From the NCBI RefSeq assembly GCF_900100925.1, contig NZ_FNKO01000002.1, positions 2,542,001 through 2,606,000 on the forward strand: DNA of 64,000 nt. Direction: 5' to 3'. A program made the position numbers and the translations under genes. Each line of letters opens with the position of its first letter. Within the stretch, counting starts at the first letter, position 1. This document shows, piece after piece, positions 45,068-54,567 of this stretch. Under the pieces are notes generated by a model. The model made no database searches. It worked only from the letters and a program-made list of their open reading frames with translations, and had not been told where the DNA came from. Origin of the DNA: Actinopolyspora saharensis. GTDB lineage: Bacteria > Actinomycetota > Actinomycetes > Mycobacteriales > Pseudonocardiaceae.

Positions 45068-45834
45068 AGCTGACGATCCTCGGTTGCTCCGGCAGCATCC
45101 CGGGCTCCGCCACGCCCGCTTCGGGGTACCTGGTGGAGTCGGGCGGCGTCCGGATCCTGCTCGATCTGGGCAACGGCACGTTGGGAACCCTGCAGCGCTT
45201 CGCCGATCCGTTCGCCGCGGACGCCCTGCTGCTTTCACACCTGCACCCCGACCACTGCGCGGACTTCGGCGCGCTGACCGTGCTGCGCCGGTACCACCCC
45301 GACCCGCCGTACGCCCCCGGCGAGCGCAGGCTGAGCGTGTTCGGCCCGGAGGAGGCGCCGGACCGGCTGGCCGCGCTGTACGCCCCCAGCTCAGCCGAGC
45401 GCGCCGCGACCGACCTCTCCGACGTGTTCGACTTCCGCTCCGTGCCCGAGAGTCCTGTGCGGATCGGCCCGTTCGAGATCACGGCTTTCCCCGTGGAGCA
45501 CATCTGCCCCAGCTGGGGGTTCCGGGTGGCCGCCGAGGGCAGGGTGCTGGCCTACACCGGTGACACCGGTCCCTGCGGCGGGCTCACCGGACTCGCCGCC
45601 GACGTCGACGTGCTGCTGTCCGAGGCCTCCTGGCAGGACTCCCCGGACCGTCCGGACGGGCTGCACCTCTCGGGCAAGCAGGCCGCCGAGGTGGCCGAGA
45701 GAGGTTCGGTGGGCAGGCTGCTGCTGACGCACCTGCAACCCTGGGCCGACAGCGCCGCGATCCTCGCCGAGGCGCGCGCGAGCACCTCGGCCCCCGTGGA
45801 GCTGGTCTCCGCGGGCGAGACCTACGAGGTCTGA
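45064..45834 (+). CDS. MBL-fold hydrolase, Rv1339-like cyclic nucleotide phosphodiesterase
   Basis: A 256-residue metallo-beta-lactamase-fold protein (Rv1339 position). It has [23 protein letters not shown] at the start, the metal motif [12 protein letters not shown] and [12 protein letters not shown], plus a late LTHLQPW. The M. tuberculosis relative has been reported as an atypical cyclic AMP phosphodiesterase; tRNase Z-like folds are otherwise close. The GTG start overlaps the murI stop (GTGA). Function here is inferred from synteny and motifs. Confidence 0.85.
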   Translation: MKLTILGCSGSIPGSATPASGYLVESGGVRILLDLGNGTLGTLQRFADPFAADALLLSHLHPDHCADFGALTVLRRYHPDPPYAPGERRLSVFGPEEAPDRLAALYAPSSAERAATDLSDVFDFRSVPESPVRIGPFEITAFPVEHICPSWGFRVAAEGRVLAYTGDTGPCGGLTGLAADVDVLLSEASWQDSPDRPDGLHLSGKQAAEVAERGSVGRLLLTHLQPWADSAAILAEARASTSAPVELVSAGETYEV

Positions 45835-45968
45835 CGGCGGTCTTCGCGGGGCGGTCGACGTGGCCGCCCGGCCCTGCGGTGGCGCACTTCGGTGGTGCGC
45901 TTCGGCCGCGCTTCGCGGGTGGGATACTGCCCCGGTCGGAGATGGCGCCGTCGAGATGGAGTGCTGAC

Positions 45969-46388
45969 ATGACTGTCACCGCCGTTTGGCCGATCGACTC
46001 GCCGGATGCCCCGAACGGCGGCGACGGTGTGACGTTGACCGACCCGTCCGAGGTGAGCGGGCTGCTCAGCAGGCTGGCCGAGCCGGGCGCCGGGGTGGCC
46101 ACCGTCTGGCACGAGCACCGCGAACCGGCCGACGAGGAAACCGGGATGCTCGACCACGACGTCTGCGTGGCAGTGCGGGACGGCTACGGCTACCTGAGCT
46201 ACATCGACGTCGAGCACGACCTCGCCGTCCCGCGGGGCGAGCCGGAATCGCCCGCGCTGGTCGGGGAGGACGTCGAGTTCCCCGCGGGCAGCGGGGTGGA
46301 GCTCGGCGTGCTGGCCGAGGCGCTGAGCGAGTTCCTGCGCACCGGACGTCGTCCCGAGTCCGTCGACTGGAGCACCGTCGAGGAGTGA
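45969..46388 (+). CDS. Imm1-like immunity protein
   Basis: A 139-residue acidic protein resembling Imm1 immunity proteins of actinobacteria: [12 protein letters not shown] start, [14 protein letters not shown], a [14 protein letters not shown] strand region and the family-like end [16 protein letters not shown]. Imm1 proteins neutralise polymorphic toxins, often nucleic acid deaminases. No toxin gene is adjacent; it lies between the Rv1339-like gene and rph, where mycobacteria have none. The ATG at 45969 has GGAG eight bases upstream. Assignment is by pattern memory and moderate. Confidence 0.62.
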   Translation: MTVTAVWPIDSPDAPNGGDGVTLTDPSEVSGLLSRLAEPGAGVATVWHEHREPADEETGMLDHDVCVAVRDGYGYLSYIDVEHDLAVPRGEPESPALVGEDVEFPAGSGVELGVLAEALSEFLRTGRRPESVDWSTVEE

Positions 46389-46456
46389 GCCCGGGCGCGG
46401 CCGGAAAACTCCGGCGGTTTTCCGGCCGTCCACGGCGACGTTCTAGGGTGGTGCGC

Positions 46457-47212
46457 GTGGCAAGAGCTGATGGCAGGAGCGACGACGCGCTCAGGGACGT
46501 ACGGATCACCCGTGGTTACCAGGACTGGCCGGCAGGGTCGGTGATGGTGGAATTCGGTCGCACACGGGTGCTGTGCGCGGCCAGCGTGCAGGAGGGAGTT
46601 CCGCGCTGGCGCTCCGGTTCCGGCCTGGGCTGGGTGACGGCCGAGTACGCGATGCTGCCCTCGGCGACGAACACGCGCGGGGCGCGCGAGTCGGTCAAGG
46701 GCAAGATCGGCGGGCGCACGCACGAGATCAGCAGGCTGGTGGGGCGTTCGCTGCGCAGCTGCATCGACATGAGCGCGCTGGGGGAGAACACGATCACGCT
46801 GGACTGCGACGTGATCCAGGCCGACGGTGGGACGCGCACCGCGGCGATCACCGGGGCCTACGTGGCGCTGGCCGACGCGGTCACCTGGCTGCGGGCCTCC
46901 AAGCGGCTCTCCGATCCCAAACCGCTGTCCTGCGCCGTCTCCGCGGTCAGCGTCGGTGTGGTGGACGGCAGGGTCCGGTTGGACCTGCCGTACGAGGAGG
47001 ACTCCCGCGCCGAGGTGGACATGAACGTGGTGGCCACCGACCACGGGACCTTCGTGGAGGTGCAGGGCACCGGGGAGGGCGCGACCTTCCCGCGTTCCAC
47101 CCTGGACGAGATGCTGGACAAGGCGCTGGCCGGTTCGGCCCGGTTGTGCGAGCTGCAGGCCGAGGCGCTGGCCGAGCCCTACCCGGGGCAGCTTCCGGGG
47201 AGCAAGGCATGA
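46457..47212 (+). CDS. rph: Ribonuclease PH
   Basis: A 251-residue phosphorolytic 3'-5' exoribonuclease that trims tRNA 3' ends (Rv1340 position). It begins [20 protein letters not shown], and has [33 protein letters not shown] and the C-terminal [11 protein letters not shown]. The GTG at 46457 matches the family start; GTGs at 46448 and 46451 are just upstream. The stop overlaps the rdgB start (ATGA). Confidence 0.95.
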   Translation: MARADGRSDDALRDVRITRGYQDWPAGSVMVEFGRTRVLCAASVQEGVPRWRSGSGLGWVTAEYAMLPSATNTRGARESVKGKIGGRTHEISRLVGRSLRSCIDMSALGENTITLDCDVIQADGGTRTAAITGAYVALADAVTWLRASKRLSDPKPLSCAVSAVSVGVVDGRVRLDLPYEEDSRAEVDMNVVATDHGTFVEVQGTGEGATFPRSTLDEMLDKALAGSARLCELQAEALAEPYPGQLPGSKA

Positions 47213-47814
47213 GCAGGTTGTTGCTGGCCACGCGCAACTCGAAGAAGCTCGTCGAGCTGCGCCGCATCCTCGCCGACGCCGGGGTGGCCGGTGTCGAGGT
47301 GGTCGGGCTGGACGACGTGCCGGAGTTCCCGGAGGCCCCCGAGACGGGGGCTACCTTCGAGGAGAACGCGCTGGCCAAGGCCGCCGACGCGGCTCGGGCC
47401 AGCGGGCTTCCGGCCGTGGCCGACGACTCGGGGTTGAGCGTGGACGCGCTCAACGGGATGCCCGGAGTGCTGTCGGCGCGCTGGGCGGGCAGGCACGGCG
47501 ACGACCAGGCCAACCTGGATCTGGTGCTGGCCCAGTTGGGCGACGTGCCCGCGGAGCGGCGCGGGGCCGCTTTCGTGGCCGCCGCCGCGCTGGTGACCCC
47601 GGACGGCGCGGAGACCGTGGTGCGCGGCAGCTGGCCGGGTCGCATCGTGCGCGAGCCGCGCGGGACCAACGGTTTCGGCTACGACCCGATCTTCGTTCCC
47701 GAGGGGGAGAGCCGCACTTCGGCGGAGCTGTCCTCGGCGGAGAAGGACGCGGACTCTCACCGGGGGCGGGCGCTGCGCGAGCTGCTGCCGCACCTGCGGG
47801 CGCTGGCGGGGTGA
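47209..47814 (+). CDS. rdgB: Non-canonical purine NTP pyrophosphatase (RdgB/Ham1)
   Basis: A 201-residue Ham1-family pyrophosphatase that removes ITP, dITP and XTP from nucleotide pools (Rv1341 position). Motifs are [52 protein letters not shown] and [15 protein letters not shown]. It is coupled to rph by an ATGA overlap and ends the conserved block, followed by an unusual AT-rich inverted repeat. Confidence 0.95.
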   Translation: MSRLLLATRNSKKLVELRRILADAGVAGVEVVGLDDVPEFPEAPETGATFEENALAKAADAARASGLPAVADDSGLSVDALNGMPGVLSARWAGRHGDDQANLDLVLAQLGDVPAERRGAAFVAAAALVTPDGAETVVRGSWPGRIVREPRGTNGFGYDPIFVPEGESRTSAELSSAEKDADSHRGRALRELLPHLRALAG

Positions 47815-47853
47815 GCTGGGGCGTTCCCCTGCGAGGCCGAGCCCGTGGGTTTT

Positions 47854-47912
47854 CCAGTTTTGCTTATAACTGGGACTTTTCCCAGGGGGTTCTCAGTTAT
47901 AGGCAAAACTGG
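47854..47912. repeat. AT-rich 19-bp inverted repeat after rdgB
   Basis: CCAGTTTTGCTTATAACTG (47854-47872) and its complement (47894-47912) match at 18 of 19 positions, the odd one forming a G-U pair in RNA. A second, smaller hairpin, CTGGGA/TCCCAG (47870-47875 and 47880-47885), overlaps the inner end. It is far poorer in GC than everything around it. It may terminate the rph-rdgB transcript. The rest of the 251-base gap shows nothing else. Confidence 0.7.
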
Positions 47913-48065
47913 AGTCCCTGTGCTCCGGAGCGGGGGTCGCTGGAGAGCCGAGCAGTGCCCCGCCGTCCGGAGAGGCGCGGCCGCCCGAACACCGCGCCGT
48001 CGGAGGACTGTGAAAAGTCCCTCCCCGGTGTGGGAAGCCCCCGGACGGGTAGCTAGGTTTCCGCC

Positions 48066-48824
48066 GTGCTTGGCGAATGGCTGGAACCGGTACTGCTCGC
48101 CGTGGCCGGATTCGTGTCCGGTTGCGTCAACGCCGTCGCGGGCGGTGGCTCGCTGCTGGTGTTTCCCGCGCTGCTCGGCACGGGACTTCCGCCGCTGGCG
48201 GCCAACGTGACGAACTCGGTGGCCCAGGCCCCCGGTTTCGTCGGCGCGGCGCTGAGCCAGCGCCGGGACCTCATCGCCAACGGACGCAGGCTGCTGTCGA
48301 TATCGATCGCGGCCGTGCTCGGCTCCGCAGGGGGCTGCGCCCTGCTGCTCATCCTCCCAGGTGAGGTGTTCGACGCGGTGGTTCCCGCTCTCGTGGGGCT
48401 CTCGGCCGTGCTGATGGCCTTCCAGAACCGCATCCGGAAATGGCTCGGCAACCCGGACCAGCACGGCCCGGACAGCACGGTGCTGCTCACCGGGGGGATC
48501 TTGTTGGCCTCGGTCTACGGGGGCTACTTCGGCGGGGCGCGCAGCGTCATCTTCGTGGTGATCCTGGTGCTGACGGCCAATGCGACGATGCGCACGCTCA
48601 ACGCCGCGAAGAACTGGCTGAGCCTGCTCGGCAGCGCGGTCACCGTCGTGATCTACGCGCTGCTCGCGCCGGTGGACTGGGTGGCAGTGGCCGCGCTGGT
48701 GCCCACCACGCTTCTCGGGGGCGTGGTCGGCGGAAAGGTGGCGCAACGGCTGCCCGCCGCGGGCTTGCGCTGGGCCGTCGTGGTGATCGCGGCCGTGGTC
48801 GCGATCTACATGGCCGTGGACTGA
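48066..48824 (+). CDS. TauE/SafE family permease
   Basis: A 252-residue membrane protein with about eight helices, of the TauE/SafE (sulfite exporter/anion permease) family. AGFVSGCVNAVAGGGSLLVFPALL and the repeat-like YGGYFGGARSVIFVVILVL are the two halves' characteristic segments. The transported ion could be sulfite, sulfoacetate or another small organic anion. The GTG start at 48066 lacks a strong ribosome site. It stands alone, downstream of the AT-rich repeat. Confidence 0.85.
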   Translation: MLGEWLEPVLLAVAGFVSGCVNAVAGGGSLLVFPALLGTGLPPLAANVTNSVAQAPGFVGAALSQRRDLIANGRRLLSISIAAVLGSAGGCALLLILPGEVFDAVVPALVGLSAVLMAFQNRIRKWLGNPDQHGPDSTVLLTGGILLASVYGGYFGGARSVIFVVILVLTANATMRTLNAAKNWLSLLGSAVTVVIYALLAPVDWVAVAALVPTTLLGGVVGGKVAQRLPAAGLRWAVVVIAAVVAIYMAVD

Positions 48825-48989
48825 GGAGATCTCGCGGAAACGGTGCACGCGGATGATCCGCTCGGCGGACGTCGTCGTGGGGCGCCGCCGCGATTCCGCA
48901 GCGGAAACGGGTGGAAACGGGCGGAACCGGTGGGGCAGCGTCGGGCCCGCGCCGGGAACGGGCCCCGCCGACACCGGATTCGACTCCGG

Positions 48990-49457
48990 TCAGACCCCGA
49001 TCTCGCGGCGCAGCCGGTCGACGTGGCCGGTCGCCTTGACGTTGTACTTCGCCTGCTGGATCTTGCCCTCCGCGTCCACCACGAACGTGGAACGGATCAC
49101 GCCCTGGACGATCTTGCCGTAGTTGTTCTTCTCACCGTAGGCGCCCCACTGGCTCATGACCGCGCGGTCCGGGTCCGACAGCAGCGGGAAGGTGAGTCCT
49201 TCGGAATCGCGGAACTCGGCGAGCTTGCCGGGCTTGTCCGGCGAGATGCCGAGAACCGCGAAGCCTGCCCCTTCCAGATCGGCGAGGTTGTCCCTGAAGT
49301 CGCAGGCCTCCTTGGTGCAGCCGGGAGTGCCCGCGGCCGGGTAGAAGTACACGACCACGGGGCTTCCCCGGTACTCCGACAGCGTGACGGAACCGCCGTC
49401 GGCGTCGGGCAGCGTGAAATCGGGGGCGACATCGCCGGGGGAGAGTTGTTCGGTCAT
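48990..49457 (-). CDS. bcp: Bcp-type thioredoxin-dependent peroxiredoxin
   Basis: A 155-residue peroxiredoxin reducing hydrogen peroxide and organic peroxides with thioredoxin. The active site reads AAGTPGCTKEACDFRDN with the peroxidatic and resolving Cys five residues apart, as in the atypical 2-Cys Bcp/PrxQ group. LGISPDKPGKLAEFRDSEGLTFPLLSDPD is the usual middle. The ATG start is near the divergent small membrane protein gene. Confidence 0.95.
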   Translation of the reverse strand: MTEQLSPGDVAPDFTLPDADGGSVTLSEYRGSPVVVYFYPAAGTPGCTKEACDFRDNLADLEGAGFAVLGISPDKPGKLAEFRDSEGLTFPLLSDPDRAVMSQWGAYGEKNNYGKIVQGVIRSTFVVDAEGKIQQAKYNVKATGHVDRLRREIGV

Positions 49458-49485
49458 GCCTCGACGCTAGCCGATGACGCTTCGC

Positions 49486-49671
49486 TCACGGACGCGATCC
49501 CGCGGTGCCGGAGACCACCACCGCTCCGGAGTCCGCCGTGGAGCCGGCGCTTTCCGCGTCGAGATCGCTCGTGGCGATCATCATCCCGAACAGGAGCCCG
49601 GCCACGGCCGAGACGGTCACCGCTATGGCGGACAGAGTGTAAACGCGGACGCTCACCGCCGTACCCCTCAC
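49486..49671 (-). CDS. Small membrane protein
   Basis: A 61-residue protein with one hydrophobic segment (YTLSAIAVTVSAVAGLLFGMMI) near the N-terminus and a Ser/Thr/Gly-rich tail that would lie outside. No function is known. Start could be the ATG or an internal GTG six codons later. It lies upstream of and on the same strand as bcp. Confidence 0.5.
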   Translation of the reverse strand: MRGTAVSVRVYTLSAIAVTVSAVAGLLFGMMIATSDLDAESAGSTADSGAVVVSGTAGSRP

Positions 49672-49896
49672 AAGGTCGTTTTGCCTGCAGTCGATCAGTA
49701 GATCGCGAAGCAGGGCTGAATCGTTACGCTACGTCCCTCGACAGGGGGAGATTTCTGCTGGTTTCCGCGTGATCGCTCTCTCGAGTTGCGGGGGCGGATC
49801 ACTGCGGAGACGGTCACGAGCGGAGCCCGTGCCCGACGGCTCCACCGGGGGCGCTTCCCCCGCGCCCAGCAGTGGACACTCTTCGTTGGAGCAGCG

Positions 49897-51630
49897 ATGC
49901 CGACAGTGGCCGACCAGTTCATCGAGGTGCTCGTCGAAGCGGGCGTGGAGCGGATCTACGGCATCGTGGGGGACAGTCTGAACCCGATAGTCGACGCCGT
50001 CCGACGCACTCCCGGCATCGAGTGGGTCTACGTGCGGCACGAGGAGGCCGGGGCCTTCGCCGCGGCGGCCGAGGCCCAGATCACCGGGCGGTTGGCCGTG
50101 TGCGCGGGCAGCTCGGGCCCGGGCAACCTGCACCTGATAAACGGCCTGTTCGACGCGCACCGCAGCGGTGCCCCGGTGCTCGCGCTGGCCTCCCAGATCC
50201 CCTCCGAGCAGATCGGCACCGCCTTCTTCCAGGAAACGCACCCGGAGCGGATGTTCAACGAGTGCAGCCACCTCTGCGAGGTGCTCTCGCACCCGGAGCA
50301 GATGCCGCGACTGCTGCGCAGCGCGCTGCAGACGGCGGTGGGACGGCGCGGGGTATCGGTGCTGGTGATGCCGGGCGACATCGCGGAGCGCACCACGGTC
50401 AACCCCACCGGGCGGGGAAAGGTGCACAGCGATCCCCCGACCGTGGTGCCTCCCGACTCCCAGGTGCGCGCGCTGGCCGAGTCCCTCAACTCCGCGGAGC
50501 GGGTCATGCTGTTCTGCGGTGCGGGGACGCGACAGGCGCACGACGAGGTGATGCAGCTGGCCGACACCCTCAAGGCGCCGGTCGGCCACGCGCTGCGCGG
50601 CAAGGAGTGGATCCAGTACGACAACCCCTTCGACGTCGGGATGAGCGGACTGCTCGGCTACGGGGCCTGCCACGAGGCGATGCACAAGGCCGACCTGGTC
50701 GTGCTGCTGGGCACGGACTTCCCCTATGACAACTTCCTGCCCCAGGCCAACACGGTCCAGGTCGACATCGAACCGTCCCACCTGGGGCGGCGCACCGCGC
50801 TGGACTTCGCGGTCCAGGGCGACGTGGCCGAGACGATCCGGGCCGTGCTGCCGCACCTGACGACGCGGACGGACCGGGACTTCCTGGACAGGATGCTGCG
50901 GGAGCACGCCGACACCCTGGAGCGGGTGGTGGAGGCCTACACCCGCGACGTGGACAAGCAGGTTCCCATCCACCCGGAGTACGTCGCCGACGTCCTCGAC
51001 GACGTCGCGGACGAGGACGCGGTGTTCACCGTGGACACGGGGATGTGCAACGTCTGGTCCGCGCGCTACGTCACCCCGAACGGAAGCAGGAGGGTGATCG
51101 GGTCGTTCATCCACGGTTCGATGGCCAACGCCCTTCCGCACGGGATCGGGGCGCAGTTCGCCGACCCGGACCGCCAGGTGGTGGCGATGGCAGGTGACGG
51201 CGGGCTCTCCATGCTGCTGGGTGAGCTGCTGACGCTGCGCACGCAGAACCTGCCGGTCAAGGTGGTGCTGTTCAACAACGCCTCGCTGGGCATGGTCAAG
51301 ATGGAGATGCTCGTGGACGGCAAGCCCGATCACGGGACCGACCACGAGCCCGTGGACTTCGCCGCGCTGGCCGGGGCCATGGGGCTGTACGCGGTGCGCG
51401 TGCAGCGGCCGGAGGAGGTGCGGGTGGGGTTGCACGACGCGCTCTCCCACCCCGGCCCCGCGGTGATCGACGTGGTGACCGATCCCAACGCGCTGTCCCT
51501 GCCCCCGCAGATAACCGGTGCTCAGGTCAAGGGATTCGCGCTGGCTGTGAGTCGGACGGTGCTGAGCGGCGGAGTGGGCAAGATGGTCCGGCTGGCCCGC
51601 AGCAACCTGCGCAACATCCCGGGACGTTGA
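49897..51630 (+). CDS. Pyruvate oxidase / pyruvate:quinone oxidoreductase-like
   Basis: A 577-residue ThDP-dependent enzyme of the PoxB/acetolactate synthase superfamily. The N-terminal catalytic Glu region is YVRHEEAGAFAAAAEAQ, the FAD-binding middle domain includes VMLFCGAGTRQAHDEV, and the ThDP motif is MAGDGGLSMLLGELLTLR...LFNNASLGMV. PoxB converts pyruvate to acetate and CO2, passing electrons to quinone; the C-terminal segment is suitable for membrane contact. ATG 49897 has TTGGAG six bases upstream and gives the family N-terminus. Alternative: other ThDP decarboxylase; confidence in PoxB type is moderate to good. Confidence 0.85.
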   Translation: MPTVADQFIEVLVEAGVERIYGIVGDSLNPIVDAVRRTPGIEWVYVRHEEAGAFAAAAEAQITGRLAVCAGSSGPGNLHLINGLFDAHRSGAPVLALASQIPSEQIGTAFFQETHPERMFNECSHLCEVLSHPEQMPRLLRSALQTAVGRRGVSVLVMPGDIAERTTVNPTGRGKVHSDPPTVVPPDSQVRALAESLNSAERVMLFCGAGTRQAHDEVMQLADTLKAPVGHALRGKEWIQYDNPFDVGMSGLLGYGACHEAMHKADLVVLLGTDFPYDNFLPQANTVQVDIEPSHLGRRTALDFAVQGDVAETIRAVLPHLTTRTDRDFLDRMLREHADTLERVVEAYTRDVDKQVPIHPEYVADVLDDVADEDAVFTVDTGMCNVWSARYVTPNGSRRVIGSFIHGSMANALPHGIGAQFADPDRQVVAMAGDGGLSMLLGELLTLRTQNLPVKVVLFNNASLGMVKMEMLVDGKPDHGTDHEPVDFAALAGAMGLYAVRVQRPEEVRVGLHDALSHPGPAVIDVVTDPNALSLPPQITGAQVKGFALAVSRTVLSGGVGKMVRLARSNLRNIPGR

Positions 51631-51786
51631 CCCCGCGCACCGCAGCGGTGGTGCCCGCTCCGTTCGGTGCGGGCGATCCGCTCGAGGCAGCGGGCGGGCC
51701 GTTCCACCCCGTGGAAGCGGCGAGCTTGCTGTCCGCTGGGTAACACTCCGGTTACTTTCCGATTGCCGGATGAGCAGACTGGGATC

Positions 51787-52635
51787 ATGACAGTGAGCCC
51801 GACGGTCCGGCGGCGCAGACTCGCGGCTGAGCTGCGGAGGTTGCGCGCCGCCAGCGAAGTCACCCAGCAGCAGGCCGCGCGGTACCTCGGCTGCACCCAG
51901 GCCAAGGTCGGTCGGTTCGAGACGGCGAAGCGCTCGCCGACGGTCGGCGACGTCGCGGCGCTGCTGGAATTCTACGAGGTGGACGGAACCACCAAGCACC
52001 GGATTCTCGAACTCGCCAGGGAATCCAGGAAACGGGCGTGGTGGCATTCCTACAGAGATGTCCTGACCGAGTGGTACGCGACCTACGTCGGACTGGAATC
52101 CGAGGCGTCTTCAATGCGCACTTTCGAGCCGGAAGCGGTTCCGGGATTGTTGCAGACGGAGGAATACGCCCGCGCGATCACGCGGGAGACCCTTGTCGCG
52201 GCGTCCGAGTCGGAGATCAGTCGCAGGGCGGAACTGCGAATGCGGCGCCAGCACAGGATCACCGGCCGGGATCCGCTCGAATTGTGGGCGGTGATCGGCG
52301 AGGCCGCGCTGCACAGCAGGGTGGGCGGGACGGAAGTGCTGCGGGAGCAGCTGCGCCGCCTGCTGGAACTGGCGCGGCAACCGCACATCACGCTGCAGGT
52401 CATGCCGCTGGAGGCCCGGGCCCACCCGGCGCGGATGGGCCCGTTCGTGATTCTGCGTTACGCGGAGGAGATCGACCCGGACATCGTCCACCTGGAGACG
52501 CACGCCGGGGGTTTGTCCCTCGAAGAGGAGAACGAGCTGTCGAACTACGACGCCATGATGGAGCATCTGGGTGCGCACGCCCACGAACCGCGGAAATCGC
52601 TGGACGTGATAAGCGCACGAATAGGAGAACTCTAG
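51787..52635 (+). CDS. XRE-family regulator with DUF5753 domain (Scr1-like)
   Basis: A 282-residue protein with an N-terminal helix-turn-helix (AELRRLRAASEVTQQQAARYLGCTQAKVGRFE) and a C-terminal DUF5753 domain (MRTFEPEAVPGLLQTEEYARAI). Such proteins occur in Streptomyces and relatives paired with DUF397 proteins; the pair resembles BldB-linked or Scr1/Scr2 systems and some behave as toxin-antitoxin-like pairs. The partner DUF397 gene starts at once after the stop codon. The ATG start has only weak upstream signals. Confidence 0.9.
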   Translation: MTVSPTVRRRRLAAELRRLRAASEVTQQQAARYLGCTQAKVGRFETAKRSPTVGDVAALLEFYEVDGTTKHRILELARESRKRAWWHSYRDVLTEWYATYVGLESEASSMRTFEPEAVPGLLQTEEYARAITRETLVAASESEISRRAELRMRRQHRITGRDPLELWAVIGEAALHSRVGGTEVLREQLRRLLELARQPHITLQVMPLEARAHPARMGPFVILRYAEEIDPDIVHLETHAGGLSLEEENELSNYDAMMEHLGAHAHEPRKSLDVISARIGEL

Positions 52636-52827
52636 ATGTCTGAATTCTTTTCATGGCGGCGGAGCAGTCGCACCCAGGGGCAGGGTCAGTGCGTCGAAGT
52701 CGGTTTCGCGGAAAACGCGGTCGGGATCCGGGACAGCAAGAACCCGCTCGCAGGTTTGCTGACCGTGCAACGCGCGCAGTGGCGGGCCTTCCTGGAAAGG
52801 ATCCGGAAAGGCAACGCCCAGCGCTGA
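52636..52827 (+). CDS. DUF397 domain protein
   Basis: A 63-residue DUF397 protein: WRRSSRTQGQGQCVEVGF, then VGIRDSKNPLAGLLTVQRAQWRAFL. Function of the family is not settled; it is nearly always next to an XRE/DUF5753 regulator, as here, where the ATG begins immediately after the regulator's TAG. The ribosome site GGAG lies inside the preceding gene, so translation is coupled. A strong terminator follows. Confidence 0.9.
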   Translation: MSEFFSWRRSSRTQGQGQCVEVGFAENAVGIRDSKNPLAGLLTVQRAQWRAFLERIRKGNAQR

Positions 52828-52842
52828 GCCGGACGTCTCCGA

Positions 52843-52876
52843 CGGTGCGGGGCGGAGCGGGCTCCGCCCCGCACCG
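52843..52876. terminator. Strong hairpin after DUF397
   Basis: A perfect 15-bp stem, CGGTGCGGGGCGGAG (52843-52857) with its complement at 52862-52876, closes a CGGG tetraloop. It lies between the DUF397 gene and a convergent membrane protein gene and is a convincing bidirectional terminator of the GC-rich type. Confidence 0.75.
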
Positions 52877-52902
52877 GAAGTGCCTCGCGGTGCGCGGGTG
52901 CC

Positions 52903-54567
52903 TCAACGTTCGGCGGGTGTCCCGCCAGCGGCAGGCGGTTCCCGTCCGACCCCGTCGGCGGTGGACCCCTCGCCGGTGGGCCCGGCGGGATCAGCGCGCA
53001 GGAACGGGGTCAGCAGACCGGGAACCGCCTCGTCCGCGAGAGCCACCCCGGCGGAGGGCTCCACGTCGTGGACCGAGTACTGACCGTCCCCCGCGGCGGT
53101 GGTGGCGCTCATGGTCACCAGCCCGGCCAGCCGCTGGAACGGGGACTGCCGGACGCGCCACCCGATGATCGCGTTGCGCTGGAGCTGCACCGTCCTCCGG
53201 ACGGCGGTTCCGTGGCGGGTGACGAGGAAGTCGCCGCGGAGCTCGTGCCCCAGGTTGCGGTAGGCGTCCCACGCGAACAGCGCGGCGGGCAGCGCGGTCA
53301 GCACCGCCCCGAGCGGACTCCACCACGGGAGCGGACCGAGCAGCCGCGCCACGACCGTCGCGCCGATCAGCACCAGGACGACGAGCACCGCCCGCGTCAT
53401 CCTCCTGCGCAGCGCCGCGCGCGGGTGCCCTCGCAGGTTCCCCGACCGCCCGGTGCCGTCGGCGCGTTCCAGGACCTCGGCGCCGATCCGTTCCGCGACG
53501 TGACGCGGGGCGGGCGGCAGCAGCGCCTTGTTGTCGGCCCGGCCGGAGCTCTCGCTGCCCAAGCCGGTGGCCACGGCGGTGAGCCTGCTGCCGCCCGCCA
53601 GCCGGAGCAGCAGCGGTTCGGCCAGCTCGATCCCGCGGAGCCTGCGCTTCTCGAGGGACACGGCCCGCGTGGTCAACAACCCGCGTCTGACGTGCAGCGC
53701 TTCCCCGCTCTCCGTCGAGAGGCGATATCCCCACCACATCTCCAACGAGATCATCAGGGCGCCGACCCAGCCGCCGACCAGCAGCACCAGCAGGACCAGC
53801 AGCACCCCGATCCACAGCGAGGGGCCGGTCAGCACCGAGTCCGCGTTGCCGGGCAACCGCTCCACCAGCCAGGAGGTGACTCCGAGCGCCCGCAGCAGAT
53901 CACCGAGGGTGTTCAGCACCGAGCCGAGACCCGCCCAGGTGACGAGAAGCAACGAGGCGGTCAGCGTGCTGTACAGGTACCAGCTCGGGCGCATCCTGGC
54001 GAGTTCTGCGCCTCTCGAGGTGGCACCGCCGACCTGTGCGGGGGAGGACACGTCCGCGGGAGCGCTGCGCCTCCGGCGGAGAAGTTGCTCGCGCAGTCGC
54101 TCGGCGCGGTCGGTGGGCAGGGCGTCCAGCCTGAGCTCGGAGGCCTTCGTGGACTGCCTGCCGGTTCCGATCCTGATCACAGAGATGCCGAGCAACCGAT
54201 GGGGAAGCGGTGCTGTCAGGTCGACGCTCCGGATGCGCTCGCGCGGGATCGAGTGGAAGCTGCGGGAGAAGTTGCCCTGGCGCAGCTCGAAGCGTTCCGG
54301 GGTCACCCGGAAGCGGGTGAAGAACCACCTCCACCAGGCGGCCCCGATCACGAACACCCCCATGGCCAGCGCCACGCCTGCCTTCGGGAACGCGTTCGAG
54401 TCGTCCGAGGGGAACAGCACCAGCGCCACCACGGGCAGCATCGGCACGACGAGCAGCCCCACCGAGGCGAACACGCTCCTGAGGTCCAGGCGCTGCCACT
54501 CGGCGAAGGACTCCTCGGGCCGCTGCTCTCCTTGCTCGGCGGCTGGTTCCGCGTGCGGGTCGTTCAA
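52903..54567 (-). CDS. PH-domain membrane protein (YdbT-like)
   Basis: A 554-residue membrane protein with three bacterial PH (DUF304) domains and several hydrophobic segments between them, as in YdbT/YvbJ-type proteins. Repeats of the PH pattern are seen at RFRVTPERFELRQGNFSRSFHSIP, ALHVRRGLLTTRAVSLEKRRLRGIEL and DFLVTRHGTAVRRTVQLQRN. The start is a TTG at 54567 overlapping the stop of the upstream PH gene (TTGA). In Bacillus the YdbS/YdbT pair affects sensitivity to antimicrobial peptides (amylocyclicin), so envelope stress protection is possible. Confidence 0.78.
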   Translation of the reverse strand: MNDPHAEPAAEQGEQRPEESFAEWQRLDLRSVFASVGLLVVPMLPVVALVLFPSDDSNAFPKAGVALAMGVFVIGAAWWRWFFTRFRVTPERFELRQGNFSRSFHSIPRERIRSVDLTAPLPHRLLGISVIRIGTGRQSTKASELRLDALPTDRAERLREQLLRRRRSAPADVSSPAQVGGATSRGAELARMRPSWYLYSTLTASLLLVTWAGLGSVLNTLGDLLRALGVTSWLVERLPGNADSVLTGPSLWIGVLLVLLVLLVGGWVGALMISLEMWWGYRLSTESGEALHVRRGLLTTRAVSLEKRRLRGIELAEPLLLRLAGGSRLTAVATGLGSESSGRADNKALLPPAPRHVAERIGAEVLERADGTGRSGNLRGHPRAALRRRMTRAVLVVLVLIGATVVARLLGPLPWWSPLGAVLTALPAALFAWDAYRNLGHELRGDFLVTRHGTAVRRTVQLQRNAIIGWRVRQSPFQRLAGLVTMSATTAAGDGQYSVHDVEPSAGVALADEAVPGLLTPFLRADPAGPTGEGSTADGVGREPPAAGGTPAER

